A stretch of 64,000 nt of DNA from Leptospira tipperaryensis. Its GTDB lineage: Bacteria > Spirochaetota > Leptospiria > Leptospirales > Leptospiraceae. This document shows positions 21,393 through 30,226 of this stretch, in pieces. Under the pieces are notes generated by a model, which had not been told where the DNA came from, did not search any database, and was given only the letters and a program-made list of their open reading frames with translations. Position 1 is the first letter of the stretch. Each line of letters starts with the position of its first letter. Made by a program: the position numbers and the translations under genes. The stretch lies in contig NZ_CP015217.1 of the NCBI RefSeq assembly GCF_001729245.1, forward strand, positions 3,442,001 through 3,506,000, in the 5' to 3' direction.

Positions 21393-21962
21393 ATGAAAGT
21401 AAGAGACAGCGGTATGCCGGAAGCAGAATATTGGGACACTCTTTTTAACGTGCCCTTAATCTTAGAAAGAATGAATTTGTTAAAAGAAATCGGAACGATC
21501 GTAGAATTCGGATCCGGCTACGGAACGTTTACGCTCCCATTGGCAAAAAATCATAAGAATCGAATCCTTGCCTTTGAGATTGAAAACGACTTAGTCCAAG
21601 AGCTTCAAGAAAAAGCAAAACGGGAAGGTTTGGATCATATCGTTCCGATCGAAAAGGACATCATTGCGGACGGAACTTCTCTCACACCGGATTCCGTGGA
21701 TTATGTTATGATCTTCAATCTTTTGCACCACGAAGATCCGATCGCAATTTTGAAAGAAGCGCACCGAATTCTAAAACCGGGAGGTTATGCCGGACTCGTT
21801 CATTGGAACTACGATCCGAAAACTCCTCGCGGTCCCAAAATGGAAATTCGTCCCAGACCGGAAGAGATTTATAACCGAGCCAAAGAGACGCAATTCCAAA
21901 TCGAAACGGCTCAACCGATCGACCTTCCCCCTTATCACTATGGCTTCCTCGCGCGGAAATAA
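21393..21962 (+). CDS. Class I SAM-dependent methyltransferase
   Basis: A 189-residue Rossmann methyltransferase with motif I VEFGSGYGTFTLPLA, acidic motif II (AFEIENDL), motif IV-like VDYVMIFNLLHHEDP and the post-motif ILKPGGYAGLVHW. The substrate is unknown. It is divergent from the ArsR-rhodanese operon and shares its operator region, so it may respond to the same sulfur signal. A strong hairpin lies 56 bases after its stop. Confidence 0.85.
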   Translation: MKVRDSGMPEAEYWDTLFNVPLILERMNLLKEIGTIVEFGSGYGTFTLPLAKNHKNRILAFEIENDLVQELQEKAKREGLDHIVPIEKDIIADGTSLTPDSVDYVMIFNLLHHEDPIAILKEAHRILKPGGYAGLVHWNYDPKTPRGPKMEIRPRPEEIYNRAKETQFQIETAQPIDLPPYHYGFLARK

Positions 21963-22018
21963 AATTAGCAATCCGAATGCTGATTCTTTCCTGCATTCAG
22001 CAAAAACAAAAAGCGCGG

Positions 22019-22054
22019 AAAAGGCTGATCGAATCCGGCTTTGATCAGCCTTTT
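22019..22054 (+). terminator. Terminator-like hairpin after methyltransferase gene
   Basis: AAAAGGCTGATC (22019-22030) pairs perfectly with GATCAGCCTTTT (22043-22054). The loop sequence can instead pair with a segment just downstream (22030-22038 with 22056-22064), so two exclusive folds are possible. The stem sits 84 bases before the desaturase start and may end the methyltransferase transcript. Confidence 0.7.
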
Positions 22055-22137
22055 GCCGGATTCGATAAGAGGAGAATCGGAAAATAGGTTCTAATCGTTC
22101 GTAAGTTCGAACCAAACACCGGACTTAAGGATGAACC

Positions 22138-22962
22138 ATGAACGAACAATGCCACTTTCTTCAAACCGTATCGGCGCTAATCCCTCACGCGCCGAAAATC
22201 TTTCTGATCGATTTTCTCAGATACTTCGTATTCGCCGGACTCGCTTTTACGGGACTTTATATCTGGAAACATCCCTTTCAACACAGAAAGATTCAGACTA
22301 AAAACGCAAAACCTTCCCAGTTTAGAAAAGAGTTTTTATACTCCGTCTCTTCGGTCGTAGTCTATACAAGCGTAACCTTGATCGTCTTGGTTCTGAAAGA
22401 ATACGGATTTTTTAAGTTCTACGATAGAATCGAAGACTATGGTTGGGGTTATCTTCTCTTAAGCGTATTTCTCATTCTGTTGATCCAGGACTTTTACTTT
22501 TACTGGACTCATCGTTTGATGCATACGCGACTTTTTTTCAAAACCTTCCACAAAGTTCACCACGACTCTACGACACCTTCTCCTTGGACGGCGTATTCTT
22601 TTAGCCCTTGGGAAGCGCTCGTTCACGCAATGATCATGCCGATCGTGGTCTCCCTATTTCCGGTCCACACGCTTGCGCTCGTGATCTTTATGACATTCCA
22701 GATCATCAGAAACGTATTGGGTCATAGCGGTTATGAAATGTTCCCAAGCTGGATCCTATCCAATCGAATTCTAAAGTATATCAATACGAATACGAATCAC
22801 GATATGCATCACCAATACTTTCGATATAACTTCGGACTCTATTCTACGATTTGGGATGAGATGTTCGGAACCGTTCATCCGGAATACGAACAAACATTTA
22901 AGAATATAACCGAACGAAAACCGATAAATCTTTCTCAAGAAGTTGAGACAGGATCCAATTAA
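22138..22962 (+). CDS. Sterol desaturase/fatty acid hydroxylase family membrane enzyme
   Basis: The 274-residue protein has four or more membrane segments and the di-iron histidine clusters of the family: HRLMH, HKVHH and HDMHHQYF near the C terminus. Members hydroxylate or desaturate sterols, fatty acids or carotenoids at the membrane; leptospires make no sterols as far as I know, so a lipid acyl chain is likelier. It starts a unit with the two lipoprotein genes that follow at gaps of 16 and 36 bases. Confidence 0.85.
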   Translation: MNEQCHFLQTVSALIPHAPKIFLIDFLRYFVFAGLAFTGLYIWKHPFQHRKIQTKNAKPSQFRKEFLYSVSSVVVYTSVTLIVLVLKEYGFFKFYDRIEDYGWGYLLLSVFLILLIQDFYFYWTHRLMHTRLFFKTFHKVHHDSTTPSPWTAYSFSPWEALVHAMIMPIVVSLFPVHTLALVIFMTFQIIRNVLGHSGYEMFPSWILSNRILKYINTNTNHDMHHQYFRYNFGLYSTIWDEMFGTVHPEYEQTFKNITERKPINLSQEVETGSN

Positions 22963-22978
22963 GTTTTTGTGAAAAGAA

Positions 22979-24070
22979 ATGCAGAACGTAGCCATCATCG
23001 GAATACTGATTTTGTTTAGTCTCTTTTGTCAGCAGACACAAAAATTCTACCGCGGACAAGGAATGCTGGTCGGAAAGGAAAGAGAACTGGCCGTAGACAG
23101 CGATGCGGCCGTAAAACTACTTCAGTCATCGGAAGCGGAATTGAGAATTCCATCACTCAAAGAACTTTCGTCTTTGGTAAAACGATATTCTTCCGATTAC
23201 GCTACGATCTTTTTTCTAAGAGCCATCTACTCAAACCCGTTTCAGAAGCGATCCCAAAAACTATATTTGAATTTTGCCGAACGATTGAAAACATCCGGCC
23301 TCTCGAAACGAGATCTCGTCAGGCTTGACAAATTCCAATTTCTTTTTGTTCCAGGACTCGCTTATCGTCTCGACACTTCTACGGGGGCGGATTTTTCAAG
23401 ACAACGCGAATGGTTTGGAAAACGAGGAATCAAAACCGTTCTTATAGAAACCGATGAGTTCGGTCTTGCTAAAAACAATGCGCTTATCATCGGGAAATAT
23501 TTAGCGACTCATTCCGATAAACGCAAAATAATTTTAGTCAGCGCCTCGAAAGGAAGCCAGGACGTTCTCGCCTATCTGAATGAAATCGCTTCTCCGGAAG
23601 AAACCGCACGGATTCACTCTTGGGTCAATATTGGAGGGATCAATCGAGGAACCTTGCTTGCGGATGAATTCACAAAATTTCCGAAATCGCTGTTGGCGAA
23701 AATTCTTCTGGGATTTCGCGGGAGATCGACCGAACTCGTAAAGGATCTACAAAGAAAACAAGGTCCGATAGAATCTGGAAAATATTTTTTTCCAGACACG
23801 ATTAAGGTGATTCATTTTCAGGGAGTTTTGCTGGAATCACAGGTGAACGATAGAATCCGGTCTCGTTATAAGATTTTAAAACCGTTTGGCCCGAATGACG
23901 GACTGACATTGACGATCGATTCGATCATACCCGATGGAATCGTAATCACTGAAATCGGTCTCGATCACTACTTTCAGGATCCGGAGATCGACATAAAAAC
24001 AGCCGCCCTTGCCCTGCTTGCGGCGGACAATGAAACGATCTACAATAATTTAAGAATATTAAACAATTAG
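22979..24070 (+). CDS. Lipoprotein with alpha/beta-hydrolase-like fold
   Basis: The 363-residue protein has a short signal with lipobox LFSLFC. The second half resembles lipase-like alpha/beta hydrolases: LFVPGLAYRLDT as the first strand, SASKGS as a nucleophile-elbow-like S-x-S-x-G variant, IGGINRGTLLAD, and a late GLDHYFQDPE that could give the catalytic histidine. The N-terminal 120 residues are helical and unassigned. It follows the desaturase gene by 16 bases, so a role in lipid processing at the envelope is plausible but inferred. Confidence 0.6.
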   Translation: MQNVAIIGILILFSLFCQQTQKFYRGQGMLVGKERELAVDSDAAVKLLQSSEAELRIPSLKELSSLVKRYSSDYATIFFLRAIYSNPFQKRSQKLYLNFAERLKTSGLSKRDLVRLDKFQFLFVPGLAYRLDTSTGADFSRQREWFGKRGIKTVLIETDEFGLAKNNALIIGKYLATHSDKRKIILVSASKGSQDVLAYLNEIASPEETARIHSWVNIGGINRGTLLADEFTKFPKSLLAKILLGFRGRSTELVKDLQRKQGPIESGKYFFPDTIKVIHFQGVLLESQVNDRIRSRYKILKPFGPNDGLTLTIDSIIPDGIVITEIGLDHYFQDPEIDIKTAALALLAADNETIYNNLRILNN

Positions 24071-24106
24071 AATGAATTGATTTAAAAATACGATTGAGGA
24101 ATAAAT

Positions 24107-24811
24107 ATGAAACTTACCGTCTTTACAAAAAGTTTAGCTTTTTTTATCGGAAATATCAAGCTACGAGGTTTTGTCCCCGTATTGGGACAAATTTTTATAA
24201 CGATAACGATTTTTTTGTTCACCATCTCCTGCGCGGGAATGAGCCAACTTCAGTATTCTAAGATATACTCAAGAGCGGGATGGCAACTTCCGGAACAAGT
24301 AGTGGAAACGCTTAAAATCAAACGCGGACAAATCGTCGCAGACTTAGGCGCGGGAAACGGATATTTTACAAAGTATCTTTCCAGAGAAGTCGGTGAAACC
24401 GGAAAAGTTTATGCAATCGAAGTGGAGCCGGATTTGGTTTCAAAGCTCAAAACAAAGTTTTCCGATCACACACCTTCCAACGTTCAGATCATTCTCGGAA
24501 ACGCAACAAATCCAAATCTTCCAGAAAAAGTGGATCTAATATTCTCCTGCAATACCTATCACCACATCGAGAATCGCTCCGCGTATTTTTCGGAGTTAAA
24601 AAAATTTCTCAAATCGGAAGGAAGGATCGCGATCGTCGACCACAAAGACGACCTAACCGGAATCCTTCGTGTTCTTGTAACAAAGGACCACTGGTCTCCG
24701 AGAGAAATCCTGGTAAAAGAAATGAAAGAAGCCGGCTTTGAAGAAATCGATCGTTTCGATTTTTTACCGACTCAAAATTTCTTTCTCTTTCAGATACGAA
24801 AACAAAACTGA
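24107..24811 (+). CDS. Exported or membrane-anchored SAM methyltransferase
   Basis: Residues about 70-230 are a class I methyltransferase (motif I ADLGAGNGYFTKYLS, acidic EVEPDLV, and IFSCNTYHHIE). Unusually, the first 45 residues contain a long hydrophobic segment ending in a lipobox-like TISCAG, implying export or membrane anchoring of an enzyme that needs cytoplasmic SAM. An ATG further in could make a shorter cytosolic form, but the long form has the better-placed ribosome site (GAGGAA). It closes the desaturase unit and is convergent with the AraC gene. Confidence 0.75.
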   Translation: MKLTVFTKSLAFFIGNIKLRGFVPVLGQIFITITIFLFTISCAGMSQLQYSKIYSRAGWQLPEQVVETLKIKRGQIVADLGAGNGYFTKYLSREVGETGKVYAIEVEPDLVSKLKTKFSDHTPSNVQIILGNATNPNLPEKVDLIFSCNTYHHIENRSAYFSELKKFLKSEGRIAIVDHKDDLTGILRVLVTKDHWSPREILVKEMKEAGFEEIDRFDFLPTQNFFLFQIRKQN

Positions 24812-24820
24812 AAATTCGAC

Positions 24821-25879
24821 TCAGCTTGTTTTTTGAAAAAGATTTTGTTTTCGGAAATCGGAAGGAGTGACACCTACGATTTCCTTGAACGCCCGATTGA
24901 ACGGGGCCAAAGATCCGTAACCGAGATCCATCGCGATTCGCAGAACTTGCAATTCGTTTTTGGAAGGATCGGACAAGATCGTCTTTGCTTCGCGGATTCG
25001 ATAGTGATTTAAAAATTCGTTAAAGTTTCGATAACCCAATCCTTGGTTGATCAATTTTCTAACTTTCTTTTCGGGAACGTTCATCTGCCGAGCGAAACTT
25101 AGAATCGTGAGATTTTCTTTCAAATAGATACGCTGTATATCCAGAAGTGAATTTAAGTTTTTGAGTAGATTCTCATCCAGGGGTTCTTCATCCGCTTTTT
25201 GTTTCCGATCCGAAACCAAAAATGTGTTCTCTCTGAACTCAAAAAGTTGAAACGAGAAAAAGAAAACGAGCGCGGCGATCAAAACCGAATTCACCAAATC
25301 CAATTCGATGGAATATTCTGAATTTTTCATGATCACTTCCACCATTACGACCGAAATGGCGTAGATTCCGGTAATGGCCGCAAAGATCACACGAAATTCC
25401 CGCCTTGATTCCAAAAGATCCACATTCTTATCCCTTAAAACACCGCCTAACGCAAAAAGAATGAGCCCTAAATAGACCAATTGAGGCATACTAAATAGAA
25501 TTTTAGCCGTGACTGACGTTTCATTTCGTATATTCGAAAGAATGAATATATAAAAACTAAAAAGGTTGATAAGAAAAAACAGGACCCCGTGCCAAATCCT
25601 GAATCGGAATCCGTCAGTAAACAAGCTCGAAACAAAAAGATAAAAAAGTATCGAAACGGAATAACACCCGATATGTACGATCACAAATACAAACGGATTC
25701 ACTGCGACATGGGAGAGCGCGGGACATAGAAAATACGCAATCAGGCTCATGCAAAAAAGACTGCCGAGAGCGGTCTGATATGTGATTTTGATTCTTAACA
25801 AGAAGTTAAGAATCAGAAAGCCCAGCTGTGCGACCGTAATCGCTTTCAAAACAAAAATCAAATTTACTAAATCAAACAT
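24821..25879 (-). CDS. AraC-family regulator with N-terminal membrane domain
   Basis: The first about 220 residues hold roughly seven hydrophobic segments. Residues 245-345 form an AraC helix-turn-helix pair: SFARQMNVPEKKVRKLINQ and LGYGSLAPFNRAFKEIVGVTPSDFR (quoted in part: LGYGSLAPFNRAFKEI). Membrane-tethered AraC regulators are common in Leptospira and are thought to sense an envelope or external ligand. The divergent thiolase operon 299 bases away is a candidate target. The ligand is unknown. Confidence 0.9.
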   Translation of the reverse strand: MFDLVNLIFVLKAITVAQLGFLILNFLLRIKITYQTALGSLFCMSLIAYFLCPALSHVAVNPFVFVIVHIGCYSVSILFYLFVSSLFTDGFRFRIWHGVLFFLINLFSFYIFILSNIRNETSVTAKILFSMPQLVYLGLILFALGGVLRDKNVDLLESRREFRVIFAAITGIYAISVVMVEVIMKNSEYSIELDLVNSVLIAALVFFFSFQLFEFRENTFLVSDRKQKADEEPLDENLLKNLNSLLDIQRIYLKENLTILSFARQMNVPEKKVRKLINQGLGYRNFNEFLNHYRIREAKTILSDPSKNELQVLRIAMDLGYGSLAPFNRAFKEIVGVTPSDFRKQNLFQKTS

Positions 25880-26178
25880 TTTTTTTCCATATCGAATTCA
25901 AATCGATTCACGATCCATCGAAGATAAGAATCTCTTTTCTTTATAAGAGCATTCAATCCGTCTTTAAAATCAATCTTACGAATCGTCGGTAAAAAAGTAT
26001 AGAAAAGTAATACAAAAGAAATCCCTTTGGACCCGTGAATTTTAGCTTAAAAAAAAGAAGTGCATTCTCCGCAGACTTTCCAATTCTTCTTCCAAAACTT
26101 CGAAGGAATAGAAAGAAATATTTGAACTTTTGTTCACTTGATTCTAAAACCGTCGATTCAACGCAGGGAGAATTTTCC
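25880..26178. other. Divergent promoter region, AraC gene/thiolase
   Basis: This 299-base stretch separates the regulator from the thiolase gene. A frame starting at 26035 simply extends the thiolase and has no family support. I see no strong palindrome. GCAGGGAG, about 10 bases before the ATG at 26179, is a good ribosome site. Confidence 0.5.
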
Positions 26179-27339
26179 ATGAGAGAAGTAGCGATCATCG
26201 GCGCTTACGAAACCGAACACGGAAATCACAAGGATCGAACCTTACGAGACCTTGTCACCGAAGCGGGCAATGGGGCCATCTTAGATTCTGGAATCGACCG
26301 AAAAGAAATCCAGGCCGTTTTTGTCGGCAATTACGCGGGCAACGAATTCAATCATCAGAACACGATGGGTTCCTATGCGGCCAACTTACTCGGATTAGGC
26401 GACAAGCCCGCGATCCGAACCGAAGGGGCTTGTGCTTCCGGAGGAATCGCGGTCCGTCAGGGATTCTTATCCGTCGCCGCAGGAATCTATGACACCGTTT
26501 TGATTCTCGGAGTCGAAAAAATGAACGGCCTGGATCCGGAGACTACGATGGAAATCGTCGCTCGAGGACAAGACGCGGATGTGGAAGGCGGTTATTGTAT
26601 CTCCGGTCCTTCCGGTTTTGCACTCAACGCGATCCGTCACATGCACGAGTTCGGAACCACAAAAGAAATGCTTTCCAAAGTCGCGGAAAAGAATTATTAT
26701 CACGGAAGTCTAAACCCATTCGCTCACAAACAAAAAGAGATTTCGTTTAACAATATCATGAGAGCAAGAATGGTCACGACCCCTTTCGGTTTTCACGACG
26801 TTTCCTTAGTTACGGATGCAAGCGCCGCGATCGTGATCACAACCTTAGACAAAGCAAAATCGATTCGCAAGAATCCGATCTCGATCAAAGGTTCCGGTAT
26901 CGGAGGTGATTATTTCAACGTGGCTCTGAAAAAGGATTCCGTCAGTTTTCCCGCGAGTATTCAAGCGGCGGCGGAAGCGTTTAAAATGTCCGGTGTAAAA
27001 AGAGAAGACATCGACGTTTTGGAATGTCACGATTGTTTTACGATTACCGAAATCATCAACATCGAAGATCTTGGTTTTGTGGAAAAGGGAAAGGGCGGCA
27101 CCTTTACGATGGACGGACATACTCGTCTCGGAGGAAAACTTCCCGTAAACACTTCGGGAGGACTCAAAGCAAAAGGCCACCCCGTTGGAGCCACCGGAGT
27201 CGGGCAGATCGTCGAGATGACCTTTCAACTCAGGGATCAAGCGGACAAACGTCAGGTTACAAACGCAAGAACCGCAATGACACACGTATTAGGCGGACCG
27301 GGTGCGGTCAGTTGTATTCATATTCTTCAGAGGGTTTAA
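26179..27339 (+). CDS. Acetyl-CoA acetyltransferase-like thiolase (SCP-x type)
   Basis: A 386-residue thiolase: N-terminal VAIIGAYETEHGNHKDR, active-site region EGACASGGIAVRQGF (nucleophile Cys in ACAS), ECHDCFTITEI and the C-terminal GGLKAKGHPVGATGVGQ histidine motif. The GACASGG and HDCF variants place it in the SCP-x/non-decarboxylating thiolase branch, which pairs with a Zn-ribbon OB-fold protein. The next gene is exactly that partner, beginning 2 bases later. Role: acyl-CoA thiolysis or condensation. Confidence 0.9.
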   Translation: MREVAIIGAYETEHGNHKDRTLRDLVTEAGNGAILDSGIDRKEIQAVFVGNYAGNEFNHQNTMGSYAANLLGLGDKPAIRTEGACASGGIAVRQGFLSVAAGIYDTVLILGVEKMNGLDPETTMEIVARGQDADVEGGYCISGPSGFALNAIRHMHEFGTTKEMLSKVAEKNYYHGSLNPFAHKQKEISFNNIMRARMVTTPFGFHDVSLVTDASAAIVITTLDKAKSIRKNPISIKGSGIGGDYFNVALKKDSVSFPASIQAAAEAFKMSGVKREDIDVLECHDCFTITEIINIEDLGFVEKGKGGTFTMDGHTRLGGKLPVNTSGGLKAKGHPVGATGVGQIVEMTFQLRDQADKRQVTNARTAMTHVLGGPGAVSCIHILQRV

Positions 27340-27341
27340 CA

Positions 27342-27698
27342 ATGTCGGAAACTATATTAGAAATTTTGAAAGGAAAGAAATGCAATTCCTGCGGTTTTCA
27401 GATGACGGAACCTTCGGTCGCCTGCACGAGTTGCGGAAGTTCGGAAACTTCGGAAATTCAATTTTCAGGAAAAGGTAAGATTTATACTTACACAGTGGTT
27501 CACGTGGGCTTTGGTCATCTCGCAAAAAGAGCGCCTTATGTTTTAGCGGTCGTCGAGTTAGAAGAAGGAATCAAGACGATGGGTCTTTTAGAAGGAGAAG
27601 TCTCCGGTGTTTCCGTTACGGAATCCGTAAAAATCGATCTTCCCGTACGGTTTTTAAAAGAAGAATCCGGAACGGGATTCATCTTCACGCCGGCTTGA
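27342..27698 (+). CDS. Zn-ribbon/OB-fold (DUF35) acyl-CoA-associated protein
   Basis: The 118-residue protein begins with a zinc ribbon (CNSCGF and CTSCGS, four cysteines) and continues with an OB-fold (GKIYTYTVVHVGFGHLAKRAPYVLAVVELEEG, quoted in part: GKIYTYTVVHVG). DUF35 proteins bind SCP-x-type thiolases and help channel CoA substrates. It starts 2 bases after the thiolase stop, so the pair is translated together. The longer frame beginning at 27024 lies inside the thiolase gene and is not the start. Confidence 0.9.
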   Translation: MSETILEILKGKKCNSCGFQMTEPSVACTSCGSSETSEIQFSGKGKIYTYTVVHVGFGHLAKRAPYVLAVVELEEGIKTMGLLEGEVSGVSVTESVKIDLPVRFLKEESGTGFIFTPA

Positions 27699-27793
27699 TG
27701 GCAATCGGGGCTTGAGAAAAATCAAGTCCCGTGACAATTACCTGACAAAAAAATTCTATCGTGAAATTTCCTCTCAGGATAAGCTGGCTGCAC

Positions 27794-28231
<438 letters not shown>

Positions 28232-28244
28232 GACTTCCCTTTTT

Positions 28245-28272
28245 GGGTCGGAGGATTTTCATTTTCCGACCC
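28245..28272 (+). terminator. Hairpin after cytochrome c gene
   Basis: GGGTCGGA (28245-28252) pairs with TCCGACCC (28265-28272) around a 12-base loop, 14 bases after the cytochrome stop. The T tract is weak (CCGGTTTTTC), so terminator function is likely but not certain. Confidence 0.55.
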
Positions 28273-28325
28273 TCCTTCCGGTTTTTCGACTGGTATTTTT
28301 TATAGCCTGGAAGGAAGCTACTTTT

Positions 28326-28541
28326 GTGAACTCAAACATCCAGCAGACTCCCTGTGGCGAAAATTGCGGAATCAGTAGAACCTCTGCCAACGCTCAAGAA
28401 AAAAAGACTTACACCAAACTCGGAATCTTTTTGATTCTTTTTGGAATCTCATCTAAACCGAAGGAAGTTAAATTCTTCTGTAAAAAATGCGGCAAGCAAT
28501 TCGACCAATTGTCGGCAATCGAACTCGGAAATTATGCGTAA
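28326..28541 (+). CDS. Small cysteine-rich protein
   Basis: A 71-residue frame starting with GTG, with a GGAAGGAAGC ribosome site. It has two cysteine pairs, CGENCG near the N terminus and CKKCGKQF near the C terminus, around a hydrophobic stretch (LGIFLILFGI). The CxxCG ending looks like a single zinc knuckle or half-ribbon. I do not recognise a family. It lies 84 bases downstream of the cytochrome hairpin and 49 bases before the STAS gene, so it may share either transcript. Confidence 0.6.
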   Translation: MNSNIQQTPCGENCGISRTSANAQEKKTYTKLGIFLILFGISSKPKEVKFFCKKCGKQFDQLSAIELGNYA

Positions 28542-28590
28542 TTCGATTGACTTTAATAGAATTTAGCTGTTTTTAGTTGAAAGATTCCTT

Positions 28591-28929
28591 ATGTCCGACG
28601 ATTTCAAAATTTTCGTAGATCTCACCGTATCTGTTCCCATCATTCACATTGAAGGCGAGATTACTTCCGAAGCCGACGAGGAAATCGTAGGGAAGTATGA
28701 ATCTATTCCCGCAGAGAAAAGAAGCAGAGTGATCTTGAACTTTCAAGGGACTTCGTATATCAATTCGGCGGGAATCGCAACTCTCATCAGTTTGATTACG
28801 AGAGCCTCCGAGACGAAAGGAAAAATCGAATTCGCTGGTCTCAACGAACACTTTAGAAAGGTGATGGATATTGTCGGTTTAACCGATTTCGTCTTGATCC
28901 ACAACACTCTTCAAGAAGCTCTTAAGTAA
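28591..28929 (+). CDS. STAS-domain anti-sigma factor antagonist-like protein
   Basis: The 112-residue protein is a single STAS domain: beta strands VPIIHIEGEI, then YINSAGIATLISL, where the serine in NSAG is the phosphorylation site used by SpoIIAA-type proteins. Partner-switching with an anti-sigma kinase is family knowledge; no kinase or sigma factor lies next to it. Its last 8 bases overlap the end of kdsB on the other strand. Confidence 0.85.
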   Translation: MSDDFKIFVDLTVSVPIIHIEGEITSEADEEIVGKYESIPAEKRSRVILNFQGTSYINSAGIATLISLITRASETKGKIEFAGLNEHFRKVMDIVGLTDFVLIHNTLQEALK

Positions 28930-29662
28930 CCCAACCTTTCTTTTTAAAATCCTGGATTACGATCTCCAGATCCTCGGGCGTGTCCACGGACAATCCCGCT
29001 TCCTTTGCAAGAAAAACTCCGATTCCATAACCGGCTTCGATCGCCCTGAGTTGTTCCAACGATTCGGATTCTTCCAAATTGCTTTTCGGGAGAAAATTGT
29101 ATTTTAATAAGAATTCTCGATCGTATCCGTAAATTCCCAAATGACGATAGAGTGGAACCGTTGCCTTGAACTGACTTGGTATGAGCGATCTTGAAAAGTA
29201 AATTGCCTTTCCATTCTGATCAATGATGACTTTGACTCGGTTGGGATCGCTTCCATGCGTCGGATCCAGAAGCGGAACTGCCGCCGTGCTCATCGTCCAT
29301 TCCGGATGAGCAGCTTTTATACTAGCAACTCCGTCGATGAGTTCCGGTTCGATCCCCGGTTCGTCTCCTTGGATGTTTACGACGACTGGAAAGTCGGGAA
29401 ATTTTTCCGCGACTTCTATGATTCGATCCGTTCCGGAAGGATGATCCGGACTCGTAAGAACACTCTTCCCTCCGAATCCGATGACGACTTCGTGAATCCG
29501 TTCGTCATCAGTCGCAACCACCAACTCGGAAAGAGTGGAAGACCGGGAGGCATTCCGGTATGTCCACTCTATCATCGTTTTATCCCCGATCTTCACGAGC
29601 GGCTTTCCCGGAAACCGAGAGCTCGCATAACGCGCCGGGATTACCCCGAGAATTTTTCTCAT
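28922..29662 (-). CDS. kdsB: CMP-3-deoxy-D-manno-octulosonate cytidylyltransferase
   Basis: The 246-residue protein has the KdsB start GVIPARYASSRFPGKPLV, the VVNIQGDEP catalytic region, and the C-terminal EAGLSVDTPEDLE. It activates KDO with CTP for lipopolysaccharide core assembly. It is the last gene of the flagellar minus-strand operon, immediately after fliL (1-base overlap), an unusual place for a sugar-activation gene. The glycosyltransferase gene at the operon head may belong to the same surface-glycan pathway. Confidence 0.95.
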   Translation of the reverse strand: MRKILGVIPARYASSRFPGKPLVKIGDKTMIEWTYRNASRSSTLSELVVATDDERIHEVVIGFGGKSVLTSPDHPSGTDRIIEVAEKFPDFPVVVNIQGDEPGIEPELIDGVASIKAAHPEWTMSTAAVPLLDPTHGSDPNRVKVIIDQNGKAIYFSRSLIPSQFKATVPLYRHLGIYGYDREFLLKYNFLPKSNLEESESLEQLRAIEAGYGIGVFLAKEAGLSVDTPEDLEIVIQDFKKKGWVT

Positions 29663-30186
29663 CAGTTGACGATAAATTCCGTAAAGTAAACTTCCTGGAT
29701 CTTTCCTTCGGTAAGAATATGATTCACCTGAGCTTTGATCTCTTCCCGAAGATCCAACTGATCTTCGATATTGATCAATTCGTCTTTGGATTTTCGTCCT
29801 ACGATCAAGTTGATCAAATCCCGCATCTGTGCGTTTCTTTCCGCAAGCTCCGCAGACAAGGTTTGATCTTCTTTGGCGATTCCAAAAGCCAACTTCATCT
29901 TCACGAAGTGAGCCTCTCCTTTGTCCGAAGTATTGATCCGAAATTCTTCCGTAAAATTATAGTTCGCTAATGGTGGAGGCGGTTTTACCAACGCCACGTT
30001 CTTCATCTGTTTGAATGTACTGGTTGCCGTTTGTTTTGCGACGACCATTGCAATGATGGCTACGATGATAATTCCAAAAATTGCTCCGGCTACGTAAAGA
30101 AGCCATTTGATTATGGGCGATGTTCCACCGCCGCCTTCGGCGGCGGGTAGCCCGCCTTCTTCCTCATCTATTTCCGCATCACCCAT
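29662..30186 (-). CDS. fliL: Flagellar basal-body-associated protein FliL
   Basis: The 174-residue protein has an acidic glycine-rich N terminus, one membrane helix (LYVAGAIFGIIIVAIIAM, about 29-46) and a periplasmic domain ending in EGKIQEVYFTEFIVN, which is the FliL hallmark. FliL associates with the MotAB stator ring. Early in the gene the glycine/alanine codons form a strong GC-rich hairpin (about 30126-30144). It follows motB with a 40-base gap. Confidence 0.9.
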   Translation of the reverse strand: MGDAEIDEEEGGLPAAEGGGGTSPIIKWLLYVAGAIFGIIIVAIIAMVVAKQTATSTFKQMKNVALVKPPPPLANYNFTEEFRINTSDKGEAHFVKMKLAFGIAKEDQTLSAELAERNAQMRDLINLIVGRKSKDELINIEDQLDLREEIKAQVNHILTEGKIQEVYFTEFIVN

Positions 30187-30226
30187 TGGTTTGCCTCCTG
30201 AATTTTGACGTTAGTTGTTCTTCCGG

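Noticed and set aside
22019..22064. Stable H-type pseudoknot
   Set aside because: Only one base would connect the second arms of the two stems across a 12-bp helix, so I report alternative hairpins instead.
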